This document shows positions 16,300 to 24,113 of a DNA stretch of 64,000 nt, piece by piece; position 1 is the first letter of the stretch; each line of letters begins with the position of its first letter. The stretch lies in assembly GCF_010726645.1 (NCBI RefSeq), contig NZ_AP022563.1, forward strand, positions 4,092,001 to 4,156,000, read 5' to 3'. Under the pieces are notes generated by a model. That model was not told the origin of the DNA. It ran no database searches and was given only the letters and a program-made list of their open reading frames with translations. Source of the DNA: Mycolicibacterium duvalii. GTDB lineage: Bacteria; Actinomycetota; Actinomycetes; Mycobacteriales; Mycobacteriaceae. The position numbers and the translations under genes are program-made.

Positions 16300-16647
16300 A
16301 TGATGGCAGAGAAGAATTCGCGGCTGGGCATAGGCGGCGCGGCGGCCGGGGTGGTTCTGTTCTTTCTTCCCAGTGCTGGCATCGCATTATTTGTGTCGGC
16401 GATCGGCGCAGTCGCCTGGGGTTGGCCCTTCTTTACCGCTCTTCTCTGGATATTCGGCATCGTTTACGGCGCCCTACTTGTGTTGACGTTCTTCAGGAAA
16501 GACAAGACGGACTACAGCAAGATCAAGTCGTACGCGCCGGGCTACATCCCCAACCTGCACCAGCCTGGCACGCAGGAGTATTACCTCAACGAAATCATGA
16601 ACCAGCAGGCGGTCGAGAACGACCGCAAGCGGCGGCAGGTCGACTGA
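16300..16647 (+). CDS. Small membrane protein of unknown function
   Basis: A 115-aa protein with about two to three hydrophobic helices in residues 10-65 (GVVLFFLPSAGIALFVSAIGAVAWG and FFTALLWIFGIVYGALLVL). A charged C-terminal tail of about 45 residues follows (FRKDKTDYSKIKSY... NRKRRQVD-type), probably cytoplasmic. I do not recognise the family. GGGGGG 5-10 nt upstream serves as ribosome site; either of two consecutive ATGs could start it. A palindrome resembling a metal-regulator box overlaps its likely promoter, hinting at metal-dependent expression. Base composition is less GC-rich than the neighbours. Confidence 0.65.
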   Translation: MMAEKNSRLGIGGAAAGVVLFFLPSAGIALFVSAIGAVAWGWPFFTALLWIFGIVYGALLVLTFFRKDKTDYSKIKSYAPGYIPNLHQPGTQEYYLNEIMNQQAVENDRKRRQVD

Positions 16648-16715
16648 CCGACTCCGGGACCGCGCTGACTCCTCGGCGACCTCACCACGCTCGACCCATC
16701 GGCACCGCTGACCCG

Positions 16716-16731
16716 TGTGACGAACATCACC
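16716..16731. promoter_or_regulatory. CRP-like site TGTGA-N6-TCACC
   Basis: The sequence TGTGACGAACATCACC matches the cAMP-receptor-protein consensus TGTGA-N6-TCACA at nine of ten positions. It lies about 140 nt upstream of the IdeR-type boxes. Mycobacterial CRP uses this consensus; binding here is predicted only. Confidence 0.35.
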
Positions 16732-16855
16732 CTGATCTCTGACTGCCAGCCTCGGCCCGGGCCGACCGCTGCGCGAATGCTGCCGGATTGCGCTATTCCG
16801 CAGTACCGATCGACGAAGTCCCCCGCCGATTATTCCGAGCGACGCGCGCCACTAA

Positions 16856-16892
16856 TTAGGTTAGCCTTATTAGGTTAGGCAATCCTCATACT
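16856..16892 (+). promoter_or_regulatory. Overlapping IdeR-type iron boxes with a -10 element
   Basis: Box 1 (16856-16874) starts with a perfect TTAGGTTAG half and matches the 19-bp consensus TTAGGTTAGSCTAACCTAA at 13 positions. Box 2 (16870-16888), TTAGGTTAGGCAATCCTCA, matches at 16. A -10-like CATACT (16887-16892) overlaps the end of box 2, so iron-loaded IdeR would block the promoter. The first coding region downstream is the exported protein at 17184. Confidence 0.6.
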
Positions 16893-17143
16893 GCTGATCG
16901 GCTCACCGAGCCCTCCCCTCACGGCGTTTGCTGACTATTTCAAACAAATGGCAATGGCGGGGGCCTACGTTGACGGCTCGGATAAATTGGCGGCGCTTTT
17001 CTCGGAATGGCGTTCACTGGCTACGTGACCTTCTTCTGAGGCGATTCTCAGGTTTCCTGCGCCGCCGGCGAGGCTCCCGCCATCGCTGCAGGTGAGACGT
17101 AGGCATTGTTCCTCAGGTTCCGTTCAGTTACGGTCGCGCTGCC

Positions 17144-17168
17144 AAGTAAGGCAAGCCTTCAGTTACTT
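17144..17168. promoter_or_regulatory. Nested palindrome just upstream of the 17184 start
   Basis: An inner AAGGC-AA-GCCTT inverted repeat (17148-17159) lies inside outer arms AAGTAA (17144-17149) and TTACTT (17163-17168). It ends 15 nt before the start codon and could be an operator or an mRNA hairpin. The left half resembles a degenerate IdeR half-site, but the full match is poor. Confidence 0.4.
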
Positions 17169-17183
17169 AGACCAGGAGAACAA

Positions 17184-18551
17184 GTGCACCCTGCACCAGC
17201 CCTCGAAATGGGCCCGGATCACGCCCCGTCGAAGCCTCGCGTCAGCAAGTTTCTCGCTGCCGGCGTGGCCGTCGTCGGTGCCGGCGCTCTCGCCATCACC
17301 CCCGTGTCGCCGGTCGTCGACATCCAGGCGCAGAACCGTGCCGTGGCGCTGACAGCATCGGCGAACCCGACCTACTCCAGCGACACCTCCGCCGTGTACG
17401 GGAACCTCTTCAACCAGACGGCCGCGAACTTCGCCAACATCTTCCAGACCTTCGCGTCGGAACCGTTCCCGATCCTCAACCAGGTGCTGGCCAACCAGTG
17501 GTCCTACGGCGAGAAGATCGTCGCCGGCTTCGTCGGGGTCCCCGAGTCGTTCAACTCGTGGTGGAACGGCAGCAACGGCCGGCCGCTGTTCGAAGAGGCC
17601 GCCGCCCACTTCCGGGCGGGCGAGTTCGCCGACGGGTGGGATCGGCTCAACCGCTCCTTCGTCTATGCGCTGAACATCGGATCGCCGTTGTACAACGCGT
17701 TCTGGTCGCAGGCCCCCAGCCCGCGCAATCCTGATGGCGTCATGGGCATTCCGGAGCAGATGGCGACCAATTTCCAGCAGGTCGTCCGGGTCATCTTCGA
17801 CCGGTCCTCGATCGTCAGCGACATCACCAAGAATGTGCTCGGGCCATTCCTGGCCATGGGCTTCGAGTTCGCGCTGCTCGCCGATGCGGTCACCGGCGCG
17901 CTGCGTGAGGGCGACGGCCAGGCCGTCATGACCGCGCTGGTCAATGCCCCCGGCGTGATGCTGAACTCGTTCCTCAACGGCTACGTCAACCCGGAGTGTG
18001 AAGGCAGCGACTGCGATCAGTTCCCCGGCCTGATCAACGCGTCCAGCGCCCTCATCAGCATCTTCCACGGAATTCCGAAGGCGATCGCCGAGGCCCTCAA
18101 GCCGGACCCGGTGCCCGGTGCGCCCTACACCCCGCCGGCCGAGGACGAGGTCGGCTCGGCCGCGTCGGCTCTCGCGGTCAGCAACACGGTCACGCTGGAC
18201 GTCGAGCCGGCCGCCGAGGCGCGCAAGGCGAGCACGGAGACCGAGGAGACTGCGCCGGTCACCGAGACCGAGACGGTCACCGAGGAAGAGGCTGTCGTCG
18301 AGGAAAAGCCGGTCACCGAAGAGGCGCCGGTCACGGAGGAAGAGCCGGTCACCGAAGAGCCGGTCACTGAGGAGCCTGTCACCGAGGAGGAGGCCACCGA
18401 GGAGCCGGTCGTCGAGGAGGACGCGACTGCCGTCGAGGAGTCCACGGACGATTCCGCCGGGGATGAGGACGACAGCACCACCGACACGTCGCGCAGCAGC
18501 AACAACAGCGGCGGTGGCTCCGATTCGTCGAAGAAGCGCCAGTCCCGGTAA
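17184..18551 (+). CDS. Exported acidic-repeat protein of unknown function
   Basis: A 455-aa protein with a Sec-type signal: basic KPRVSK, hydrophobic FLAAGVAVVGAGALAI, then processing before about residue 50. The mature start VDIQAQNRAVALTASAN is a pattern I associate with a family of mycobacterial exported proteins. Residues 70-320 are a non-repetitive domain with conserved-looking WSYGEKIVAGFVGVPESF, and include the pair of cysteines in PECEGSDCD. The last 120 residues are Glu/Thr/Val-rich PVTEE repeats and a Ser/Asp tail. The GTG at 17184 is chosen because AGGAG lies 8 nt upstream; an earlier in-frame start lacks a ribosome site. Iron-box and CRP-like sites lie upstream, so it may be iron-repressed. 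Confidence 0.65.
   Translation: MHPAPALEMGPDHAPSKPRVSKFLAAGVAVVGAGALAITPVSPVVDIQAQNRAVALTASANPTYSSDTSAVYGNLFNQTAANFANIFQTFASEPFPILNQVLANQWSYGEKIVAGFVGVPESFNSWWNGSNGRPLFEEAAAHFRAGEFADGWDRLNRSFVYALNIGSPLYNAFWSQAPSPRNPDGVMGIPEQMATNFQQVVRVIFDRSSIVSDITKNVLGPFLAMGFEFALLADAVTGALREGDGQAVMTALVNAPGVMLNSFLNGYVNPECEGSDCDQFPGLINASSALISIFHGIPKAIAEALKPDPVPGAPYTPPAEDEVGSAASALAVSNTVTLDVEPAAEARKASTETEETAPVTETETVTEEEAVVEEKPVTEEAPVTEEEPVTEEPVTEEPVTEEEATEEPVVEEDATAVEESTDDSAGDEDDSTTDTSRSSNNSGGGSDSSKKRQSR
18308..18393 (+). repeat. PVTEE pentapeptide coding repeats
   Basis: About six near-identical 15-18-nt units (CCGGTCACCGAAGAG and variants) encode PVTEE or APVTEE in the tail of the exported protein. The repeats are acidic and probably unstructured. 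Confidence 0.6.
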
Positions 18552-18576
18552 CGGATAGTTCCGGCACGCGAACCAG

Positions 18577-18608
18577 CGACGGCCCCCTCGGATTCGAGGG
18601 GGCCGTCG
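18577..18608. terminator. Bidirectional intrinsic-type terminator hairpin
   Basis: GACGGCCCCCTCG and CGAGGGGGCCGTC form a perfect 13-bp stem with a 4-nt GATT loop, extendable by one further pair. It lies between two convergent genes (ends at 18551 and 18620). There is no clear U-run, which is common for mycobacterial terminators. Confidence 0.75.
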
Positions 18609-18619
18609 TCTACGTGGAG

Positions 18620-19342
18620 CTACCGGTATTCGGGATTGCTGTAGCCGAAATCGCAGCCGGCATCCCACTCCGAGCGTTGGTTGCCGTACGCCGGGAAGCC
18701 ACCCACGCTCTTGAGCAGCTTGGCCAGGTGCATCAGGTTGTAGGTGAGGAATGTGGTGTTGCGGTTGACGAAATCGTTCTCCGGCCCGCCGGATCCTTCG
18801 TCCAGATAGGAGGGCCCGGGCCCCGCCTCACCCATCCACCCGGCGTCGGCCTGCGGCGGGATCGTGTAACCGATGTGCTGCAGGCTGTAGAGAATGTTCA
18901 TCGCGCAGTGTTTGACACCGTCTTCGTTGCCGGTGAGCAGACATCCGCCGACCCGGCCGTAATACGCATACTGCCCATGGTCGTTCAGCACACCGGAGTA
19001 GCCGTAGAGCCGCTCGATCACATGGCGCATCACCGAACTGTTGTCGCCCAGCCATACCGGGCCGGCCAGGACCAGGATGTCGGCGGCGAGGACACGCTCG
19101 AGCAGCGCCGGCCACTCGTCGGTGTCCCAGCCGTACTCGGTCATGTCCGGCCGGACACCGACGGCGATGTCGTGGTCGACCGCACGGATCTGATCGACAT
19201 CGACACCGTTGCCGCGCATCAGCGCGACACTGCGATCGACCAGCCCCTGGGTGTTGCTCATCTCGGGTGAGCGCTTCAGCGTGCAATTGATGAACATGGC
19301 CTTCAGGCCGGTGAAGTCAGGAGCGGCGGGCGACGTGGTCAT
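18620..19342 (-). CDS. Flavodoxin-like / NAD(P)H-dependent FMN oxidoreductase family protein
   Basis: A 240-aa cytoplasmic protein with a flavodoxin fold. FINCTLKRSPEMSNTQGLVDR is the FMN-phosphate loop, and ADILVLAGPVWLGDNSSVMRHVIERLYGY is the second flavin loop typical of NADPH-dependent FMN reductases and WrbA/IsfD-like proteins. GGCLLTGNEDGVKHCAMN forms the third contact. The reaction is unknown; quinone or disulfide reduction is typical. The ATG at 19342 follows AGGAAAAT; an upstream in-frame ATG adds 17 unconserved residues. It is transcribed divergently from the hydrolase-lipocalin gene with 149 nt between. Confidence 0.8.
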   Translation of the reverse strand: MTTSPAAPDFTGLKAMFINCTLKRSPEMSNTQGLVDRSVALMRGNGVDVDQIRAVDHDIAVGVRPDMTEYGWDTDEWPALLERVLAADILVLAGPVWLGDNSSVMRHVIERLYGYSGVLNDHGQYAYYGRVGGCLLTGNEDGVKHCAMNILYSLQHIGYTIPPQADAGWMGEAGPGPSYLDEGSGGPENDFVNRNTTFLTYNLMHLAKLLKSVGGFPAYGNQRSEWDAGCDFGYSNPEYR

Positions 19343-19478
19343 GGATTTATTTTCCTGTCTCTGGGGCAGCGCCATTGAACCATCGCACGGCACGGCGCGG
19401 CGTGGAGCGCCAGACGGGCCGAAATGACGTCACGCTTACGTTTGCGACAATTCGCTGTCAGGGTTGATCTTGCCCGGT

Positions 19479-19484
19479 TAGATT
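19479..19484 (+). promoter_or_regulatory. -10 element for leaderless transcript of the hydrolase-lipocalin gene
   Basis: TAGATT is followed by 7 nt and the GTG at 19492. No Shine-Dalgarno is visible. This geometry supports the GTG as start. Confidence 0.45.
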
Positions 19485-19491
19485 CCGGTCC

Positions 19492-21408
19492 GTGACGTCA
19501 CGACGTTGGCTGCTCTGGCTGGGAACGGCAGGTGCGGGCGCCTGCCTGGCGCTCGGCGCCGGGCAGGGTGTCGCCTCGGCGGACACGGAGTCCTCCGATG
19601 CGGCGGGGACGACGAGCCGGTCCGCCGAGTCCGGTCCGTCGCGCGAGGCGTCGGCGCGAAGTGCCGACGACGACGGCGCCGACCGCTCGGCGACGACGCT
19701 GGAATCTCGGTCCTCGGAGCCCGCGTCAGTTCCGACGTCGGCCACGCAGCGCGATACGGAGGTCTCCGGCGATCTCGGCCTCGAAAGCGATGCCGAGCTC
19801 GATGCTGCCGAGCCCGCGGTGACCGGCCGGCTCTACACCCTCCGGCAGGAGCCCGCGGACGACTCGGACGTCACGGTGGCGACCGCACCGGTGGCGGTCA
19901 CGACGGAACCCCGGGAGGTCCGCCGACACGCCGCCTCCGACACCACGCCCGTCACCCCCGCGGCACCGGTGACGCCCACTCCGGCGAGTGTGCCTTCTGC
20001 ACAACGGATTTCAGCGCCCGTCGAGGCCGCCGCGACGGTCACCGCCGCCGACGGCCAGGTGACCGGCGTCAAGACGTCGCGAGCCAAGCTGACCATCCCG
20101 GTCGGCACCAGGAACTACACCGCGCGCACCGACTGGTACCTCCCGACCCAGGCCGACGGTTCCGTGGCGGCCGCCGGGGTGATCTGGCTGCAGCACGGCT
20201 TCCTCGGGAACAAGTCGGCGGTGTCCGCACTGGCCCGCACACTCTCGCAGCAGACCAACAGCATCGTGGTGGCACCCAATTTGCCGTCGTTCCCCGGGTT
20301 GTTCTGTTCCGGGTGCTGGCTCAACGGTGTGCCGATGCAGCAGGGCGTCGCCACGCTGTTCCTCGGCGACCGCGCGTCGCTGACCACCAGCGCGAGCGCG
20401 GCCGGCTACCAGGGGGCACTGCCGGCGAGCTTCGTCCTGTCCGGCCAGTCCGCGGGCGGTGGCTTCGCCACGTCGGTCGGCGGCTACTACGCCGAGGACC
20501 TGCTCAGCGACGGCAGCCTGCGCGGCGTCGTGATGTTCGACGGGGTCGCCTGGCAGGGCCGGTTGTCGGCGGCGTTGGACAGCCTGGACGACCCGTTCGT
20601 CCCGGTCTATCAGGTCGCGGCCCCACCGGCGGCGTGGAATTCGCGGGGCGAGACCACCAACGAGCTGGTGGCCGCCCGTCCGGGCCAGTTCGTCGGCGCG
20701 ACCCTGGCCGGGGGCTCACACTCGGATTCACTGATCGGCGGCAACGCGCTGTTCGACTTCTTCGCCCAGTTGGCGACCGGGTTCTCACCGCCGGGCAACA
20801 CCCAGGCCGTCTACACCCTCTCGACCGGCTGGATCAACGACATGTACCAGGGGCTGGGACCGCTCGACGGCACCGGCATCTACGGCGCACCTGATCAGTA
20901 CATCGTGATGGGTGACACCGCGGCGGTGGTGCTGGCTCCGCCGCCGGTCGTCGACCTCACCCGCTACCTCGGCACCTGGTACGAAGTGGGCAGCGTCAAG
21001 CAGTTCTTCTCGATCGGGCTGGTGAACACCACCGCCGTCTACAGCCTCAATCCCGACGGATCCATCAAGGTGCAGAACTCGGGCAACTACTTCGTCAACA
21101 ACGGGCCCAAGTCGTCGATCACCGGCGTCGCCCTGCCCGTCGATGCCGACAACAACAAACTCAACGTCCGGTTCTTCGGGCAAGCCTCGGCCCGCCCGCC
21201 CGGCAACTACTGGATCGTCGATCTCGATCCCGACTACCACTGGGCCGTCGTCACCGACCCGACCGGTTTCAGCGGGTTCCTGCTCACCCGCGAGCGCACG
21301 GTGTCCGAGGACTTCTACCAGGAGCTGCTGGACCGGGCCTCGGTCAAGGGTGTCATCGGACGGATCACCCCGACCCGGCAACCCGCGGCACAGACCGTCT
21401 CGGCGTAA
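19492..21408 (+). CDS. Secreted alpha/beta-hydrolase fused to a C-terminal lipocalin domain
   Basis: A 638-aa exported protein. Residues 1-30 are a signal peptide (RRWLLWLG...GVASA). Residues 30-185 are a Ser/Thr/Ala/Pro-rich linker. A serine-hydrolase-like domain spans about 190-450, with WLQHGFLGNKS (oxyanion region), nucleophile elbow GQSAGGG (S320) and GGSHSDS carrying a likely catalytic histidine. Residues about 485-630 are a bacterial lipocalin (Blc-like): the GxW motif YLGTWYEV (W496), then YWIVDLDPDYHWAVV and LLTRERTVSEDFYQELLDRA. Lipocalins bind lipophilic ligands, so the protein may release and carry a lipid. Substrate is unknown. GH16 follows on the same strand after 87 nt with its own promoter. 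Confidence 0.8.
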   Translation: MTSRRWLLWLGTAGAGACLALGAGQGVASADTESSDAAGTTSRSAESGPSREASARSADDDGADRSATTLESRSSEPASVPTSATQRDTEVSGDLGLESDAELDAAEPAVTGRLYTLRQEPADDSDVTVATAPVAVTTEPREVRRHAASDTTPVTPAAPVTPTPASVPSAQRISAPVEAAATVTAADGQVTGVKTSRAKLTIPVGTRNYTARTDWYLPTQADGSVAAAGVIWLQHGFLGNKSAVSALARTLSQQTNSIVVAPNLPSFPGLFCSGCWLNGVPMQQGVATLFLGDRASLTTSASAAGYQGALPASFVLSGQSAGGGFATSVGGYYAEDLLSDGSLRGVVMFDGVAWQGRLSAALDSLDDPFVPVYQVAAPPAAWNSRGETTNELVAARPGQFVGATLAGGSHSDSLIGGNALFDFFAQLATGFSPPGNTQAVYTLSTGWINDMYQGLGPLDGTGIYGAPDQYIVMGDTAAVVLAPPPVVDLTRYLGTWYEVGSVKQFFSIGLVNTTAVYSLNPDGSIKVQNSGNYFVNNGPKSSITGVALPVDADNNKLNVRFFGQASARPPGNYWIVDLDPDYHWAVVTDPTGFSGFLLTRERTVSEDFYQELLDRASVKGVIGRITPTRQPAAQTVSA

Positions 21409-21483
21409 CGGCGCCGCCGGCGGGACGGCGAAACGCCACCCGCGACATGGCGGGTTTAGCCACACGATCGCGGTTTCTGCCTT

Positions 21484-21489
21484 TACGGT
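21484..21489 (+). promoter_or_regulatory. -10 element for leaderless GH16 transcript
   Basis: TACGGT is followed by 6 nt and the ATG at 21496. This favours that ATG over the one at 21505, although an AGGA also lies in the spacer. Confidence 0.45.
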
Positions 21490-21495
21490 TCAGGA

Positions 21496-22368
21496 ATGCC
21501 ACGTATGGATCGGCGACGCGCCATGATGATGCTGGGGGTCGGGGCGGCAGCCGCCGCGCTGCCCCTTCCGCGAGTAGCAGCCCAGCCGGGGATCGGGGAC
21601 ACCCCGCCCCCGGGACCCGGTGTTCCCGAAGCGGCCACCCAGCCCGCGCCGGGTCTGCTGTTCTCCGACGAGTTCAACGCGCCGGCGGGCACCCCGCCCA
21701 ACCCGGCCTCGTGGTACATCGTCCCGCAGCGCGAAACCATCCGTAACCCGGTCGAATGGGACAAGCCCTACAACATGGGCCGGTACGTCACCGACCAGGA
21801 GCACGTCTTCCACGACGGCAACGGCAACCTCGTCATCCGGGCCACCCGCGGTGAAGGCGCGAACATTCAGGAGAAGTACGCCAGCGCCAAGATCGTCGGG
21901 AACTGGCGCGGCGGCGTCGGCACCACCTGGGAAGCCCGGGTCAAGCTGAACTGCCTGACCGACGGGGCGTGGCCGGCGTTCTGGTTGATCAACGACAACC
22001 CCGTGCGCGGCGGCGAAGTCGACCTCTTCGAGTGGTACGGCAACCGGGACTGGCCGTCGGGCACCACGGTGCACGCCAAGCTCGACGGCACGATGTTCCA
22101 GACCCACAAGCACCCGGTCGACGGGGCCTGGCACACCTGGCGGATGACCTGGCTGCCCTCGGGCATGTACTTCTGGAAGGACTACCAGCCCGGGATGGAG
22201 CCGTTCTTCACCGTACTGTCGAACTCGCTGCCCGACTGGCCGTTCAACGATCCCGGTTTCACGATGGCACCGGTGTTCAACATCGCGATCGGCGGCTCGG
22301 GTGGGCGTGAACCCGCCGGCGGCACCTACCCGGCCGAGATGTTGATCGACTGGATCCGGGTGTTCTGA
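21496..22368 (+). CDS. Tat-exported glycoside hydrolase family 16 (beta-1,3-glucanase-like)
   Basis: A 290-aa secreted enzyme, counterpart of M. tuberculosis Rv0315. The N-terminus has a twin-arginine motif (DRRRAMMMLG) and a hydrophobic Ala-rich core. The GH16 active site EVDLFEWYG is intact, with E174 as predicted nucleophile, D176, and E179 as acid/base. Flanking family blocks are LLFSDEFNAPAG near the start and WHTWRMTWLPSGMYFW. GH16 enzymes cleave beta-1,3 or mixed-linkage glucans; the mycobacterial substrate, self or environmental, is not known. It converges on the LLM oxidoreductase gene with 13 nt between stops. Confidence 0.88.
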   Translation: MPRMDRRRAMMMLGVGAAAAALPLPRVAAQPGIGDTPPPGPGVPEAATQPAPGLLFSDEFNAPAGTPPNPASWYIVPQRETIRNPVEWDKPYNMGRYVTDQEHVFHDGNGNLVIRATRGEGANIQEKYASAKIVGNWRGGVGTTWEARVKLNCLTDGAWPAFWLINDNPVRGGEVDLFEWYGNRDWPSGTTVHAKLDGTMFQTHKHPVDGAWHTWRMTWLPSGMYFWKDYQPGMEPFFTVLSNSLPDWPFNDPGFTMAPVFNIAIGGSGGREPAGGTYPAEMLIDWIRVF

Positions 22369-22381
22369 GCGGCCAGACCGG

Positions 22382-23230
22382 TCAACACGCGCGGGCGACG
22401 ACGGTGGCGCCGAACTCCTCGATCGATTCGACGGCGGCGAAGTCGGCGAACCACACGTAGAAGCGTTGCGCCCCAGCCTGCTCCAGCCCGGCGAAGTAGG
22501 CGAGCAATTCGTCGGCGCCGCCGCCGACGAAGCCGGGCCCGAGGTGGCCGAAGCGGCGGCGGCCCTTGTCGATCACGGCGTCGCGGTCGTCGCCGGCCCG
22601 CACGAACGCGACCATCTGCTGCACCGAGGGCCGCGCCGCGCCGATCGCCGGCAGGTACCGCGCCAGCTCGTTCACCTTTGTGGCGGGCAGGTTCCACCAA
22701 TCGGCGTGCTCGGCAACCAGTTTGAGCATGCGTGGGCCGGTCCCGGCCAGCAGCACCGGGATGGGATGGCTGGGAGTCGGCACCTGCACCGGCTCGGGGC
22801 CTTCGGTCTGCCCCCAGTAGCGCTTGATCTTGGCCAGCGTCGTGCCGAGCGCCTCCACCCGCTGCACCGCCGACGCGGTACCGAACTCGAACTTAGCCAG
22901 CTCGTCGGGCATGGAGCCCGCCCCCAGGCCCAGCTCGAAACGGCCACCGCTGGCCTCGGCGAGGGTCACGGCCTGCTTGGCCAGCAGGGCGGGCCGGCGG
23001 AAGGCATCGCAGAGCACGAGATGGCCGATCCGCAGCCGTTCGGTGTGGGCGGCCACCCAGGTCGCCACCGTCATCGCCTCCCAGATCGGCATGTCGGGCG
23101 CCATCGGGGTCTCGACGTGATCGAGGAACGCGACGCCGTCGAAGCCGCTGGCCTCGGCCGCCCGGGCCCGTTGCACGAGGTCGTCGACGCCCATCCGGCT
23201 CTGCGGCAGGTAGAGAAACCATTCGGCCAT
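22382..23230 (-). CDS. LLM-class F420-dependent oxidoreductase
   Basis: A 282-aa luciferase-like TIM-barrel protein. Typical blocks are GFDGVAFLDHVETP, LRIGHLVLCDAFRRPALLAKQAVTLAEASGGRFELGLGAGS split around the cofactor loop, and PIPVLLAGTGPRMLKLVAEHADWWN. In mycobacteria most such proteins use F420H2 and not FMN. The substrate is not predictable. It is divergent from an SDR gene, sharing a 97-nt promoter region with direct repeats, so it probably belongs to the same catabolic unit. The ATG follows AGGACACC. Confidence 0.85.
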   Translation of the reverse strand: MAEWFLYLPQSRMGVDDLVQRARAAEASGFDGVAFLDHVETPMAPDMPIWEAMTVATWVAAHTERLRIGHLVLCDAFRRPALLAKQAVTLAEASGGRFELGLGAGSMPDELAKFEFGTASAVQRVEALGTTLAKIKRYWGQTEGPEPVQVPTPSHPIPVLLAGTGPRMLKLVAEHADWWNLPATKVNELARYLPAIGAARPSVQQMVAFVRAGDDRDAVIDKGRRRFGHLGPGFVGGGADELLAYFAGLEQAGAQRFYVWFADFAAVESIEEFGATVVARAC

Positions 23231-23258
23231 GTTCGGTGTCCTGTCCCGACGGTGTTGG

Positions 23259-23300
23259 TACGGTGAACGCGCTTAAATATACGGTGATGGCGATTAGATT
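23259..23300 (+). promoter_or_regulatory. Promoter region with TACGGTGA direct repeats and TAAATATACGG motif
   Basis: TACGGTGA occurs at 23259-23266 and 23280-23287, 21 bp apart (two helical turns). The second copy is part of TAAATATACGGTGA (23274-23287), which recurs as TAAATATACGGGTGA in front of the thiolase operon. A -10-like TAGATT (23295-23300) and GAAGGAGG (23313-23320) follow, leading to the GTG at 23328. Confidence 0.45.
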
Positions 23301-23327
23301 TGCGCCGGGTTCGAAGGAGGCGCCGCG

Positions 23328-24113
23328 GTGACGACGCGTTGCGCGGGCAAGATCGCGCTGGTGACCGGGACCAGCCGGGGGCTGGGCAAGGCGATCGCCC
23401 AGCGGCTGGCCGCCGAGGGTGCGGTGGTGGCGCTCACAGCCCGGACCATGGAGCCCGACCCGAAATACGTTGGCTCGCTGTCTCAGACGCTCTCCGAGAT
23501 CACCGAAGCCGGTGGCGCGGCGATCGCGGTGCCGGCCGATCTGTCCGACCCCGAGCAACGGGCCGAACTCTTCGCCGAGGTGGTCGACCGTCTCGGCGCC
23601 CCGGACATCCTGGTCAACAACGCCGCCGTGACGTTCCTGCGGCCCTTGGACACTTTTCCCGACAAACGGGTACGGCTGATGTTCGAGATGCATGTGCTGG
23701 CGCCACTTCACCTGGCGCAGCTGTCGATCCCGGCGATGCGCGAGCGCGGCAGCGGATGGATTCTCAACGTCACCTCGGTGGCCGGTGATCTGCCCGACGG
23801 GCCGCCGTTCTCCGAGTTCGACGTCTCGGCCGGCTTCGGGGTCTACGGGATGGTCAAGGCCGCCCAGAACCGGATGACGAAAAGCCTTGCGGCCGAGTTG
23901 TTCACCGACGGTATCGCGGTCAATGCCGCCGCGCCGTCCCACCCGGTCGCCACTCCCGGGGCGGGCACCCTGGACCTGGCCAAGACCGACACCGAAGACA
24001 TTTCGCTGATCACCGAGACCGCGTTCCGGTTGTGCACGGGCGACCCGGAGACGCTGACCGGCCGGATCGCACACACCCAGCCGTTCCTGCGCGAGGTCGG
24101 GTGGCTGAGCTGA
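23328..24113 (+). CDS. Short-chain dehydrogenase/reductase
   Basis: A 261-aa classical SDR. The NAD(P)-binding motif is TGTSRGLG, followed by NNAAV. The catalytic residues are the serine in VTSVAG and the YxxxK in YGMVKAA. ARTM at the end of beta-2 suggests NADP preference, which is inference. It would interconvert an alcohol and a ketone, probably on an acyl or CoA-linked intermediate given its neighbours. The GTG follows a strong GAAGGAGG. The kinase gene downstream overlaps its end by 13 nt. Confidence 0.88.
   Translation: MTTRCAGKIALVTGTSRGLGKAIAQRLAAEGAVVALTARTMEPDPKYVGSLSQTLSEITEAGGAAIAVPADLSDPEQRAELFAEVVDRLGAPDILVNNAAVTFLRPLDTFPDKRVRLMFEMHVLAPLHLAQLSIPAMRERGSGWILNVTSVAGDLPDGPPFSEFDVSAGFGVYGMVKAAQNRMTKSLAAELFTDGIAVNAAAPSHPVATPGAGTLDLAKTDTEDISLITETAFRLCTGDPETLTGRIAHTQPFLREVGWLS

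Larger units (their letters stand above)
16648..17183. other. 536-nt intergenic regulatory region
   Basis: This is the only stretch over 300 nt without a gene. It is more AT-rich than its surroundings. It holds a CRP-like site (16716), two overlapping IdeR-type boxes with a -10 (16856-16892) and a palindrome (17144-17168), then the ribosome site of the exported-protein gene. A 26-codon reading frame (16948-17028) has no ribosome site and is not called. If the promoter at the IdeR boxes drives the next gene, its leader is about 285 nt, long enough to hold an unrecognised RNA element. Confidence 0.6.

Noticed and set aside
16948..17028. A 26-codon reading frame (MAMAGAYVDG...) between the iron boxes and the exported-protein gene
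   Set aside because: No ribosome-binding site, no leaderless geometry and no recognisable similarity; a chance frame in a less GC-rich region is more likely.
17144..17168. A third full IdeR box at the palindrome before 17184
   Set aside because: Only 11 of 19 consensus positions match; it is listed as a palindrome and not as an IdeR site.
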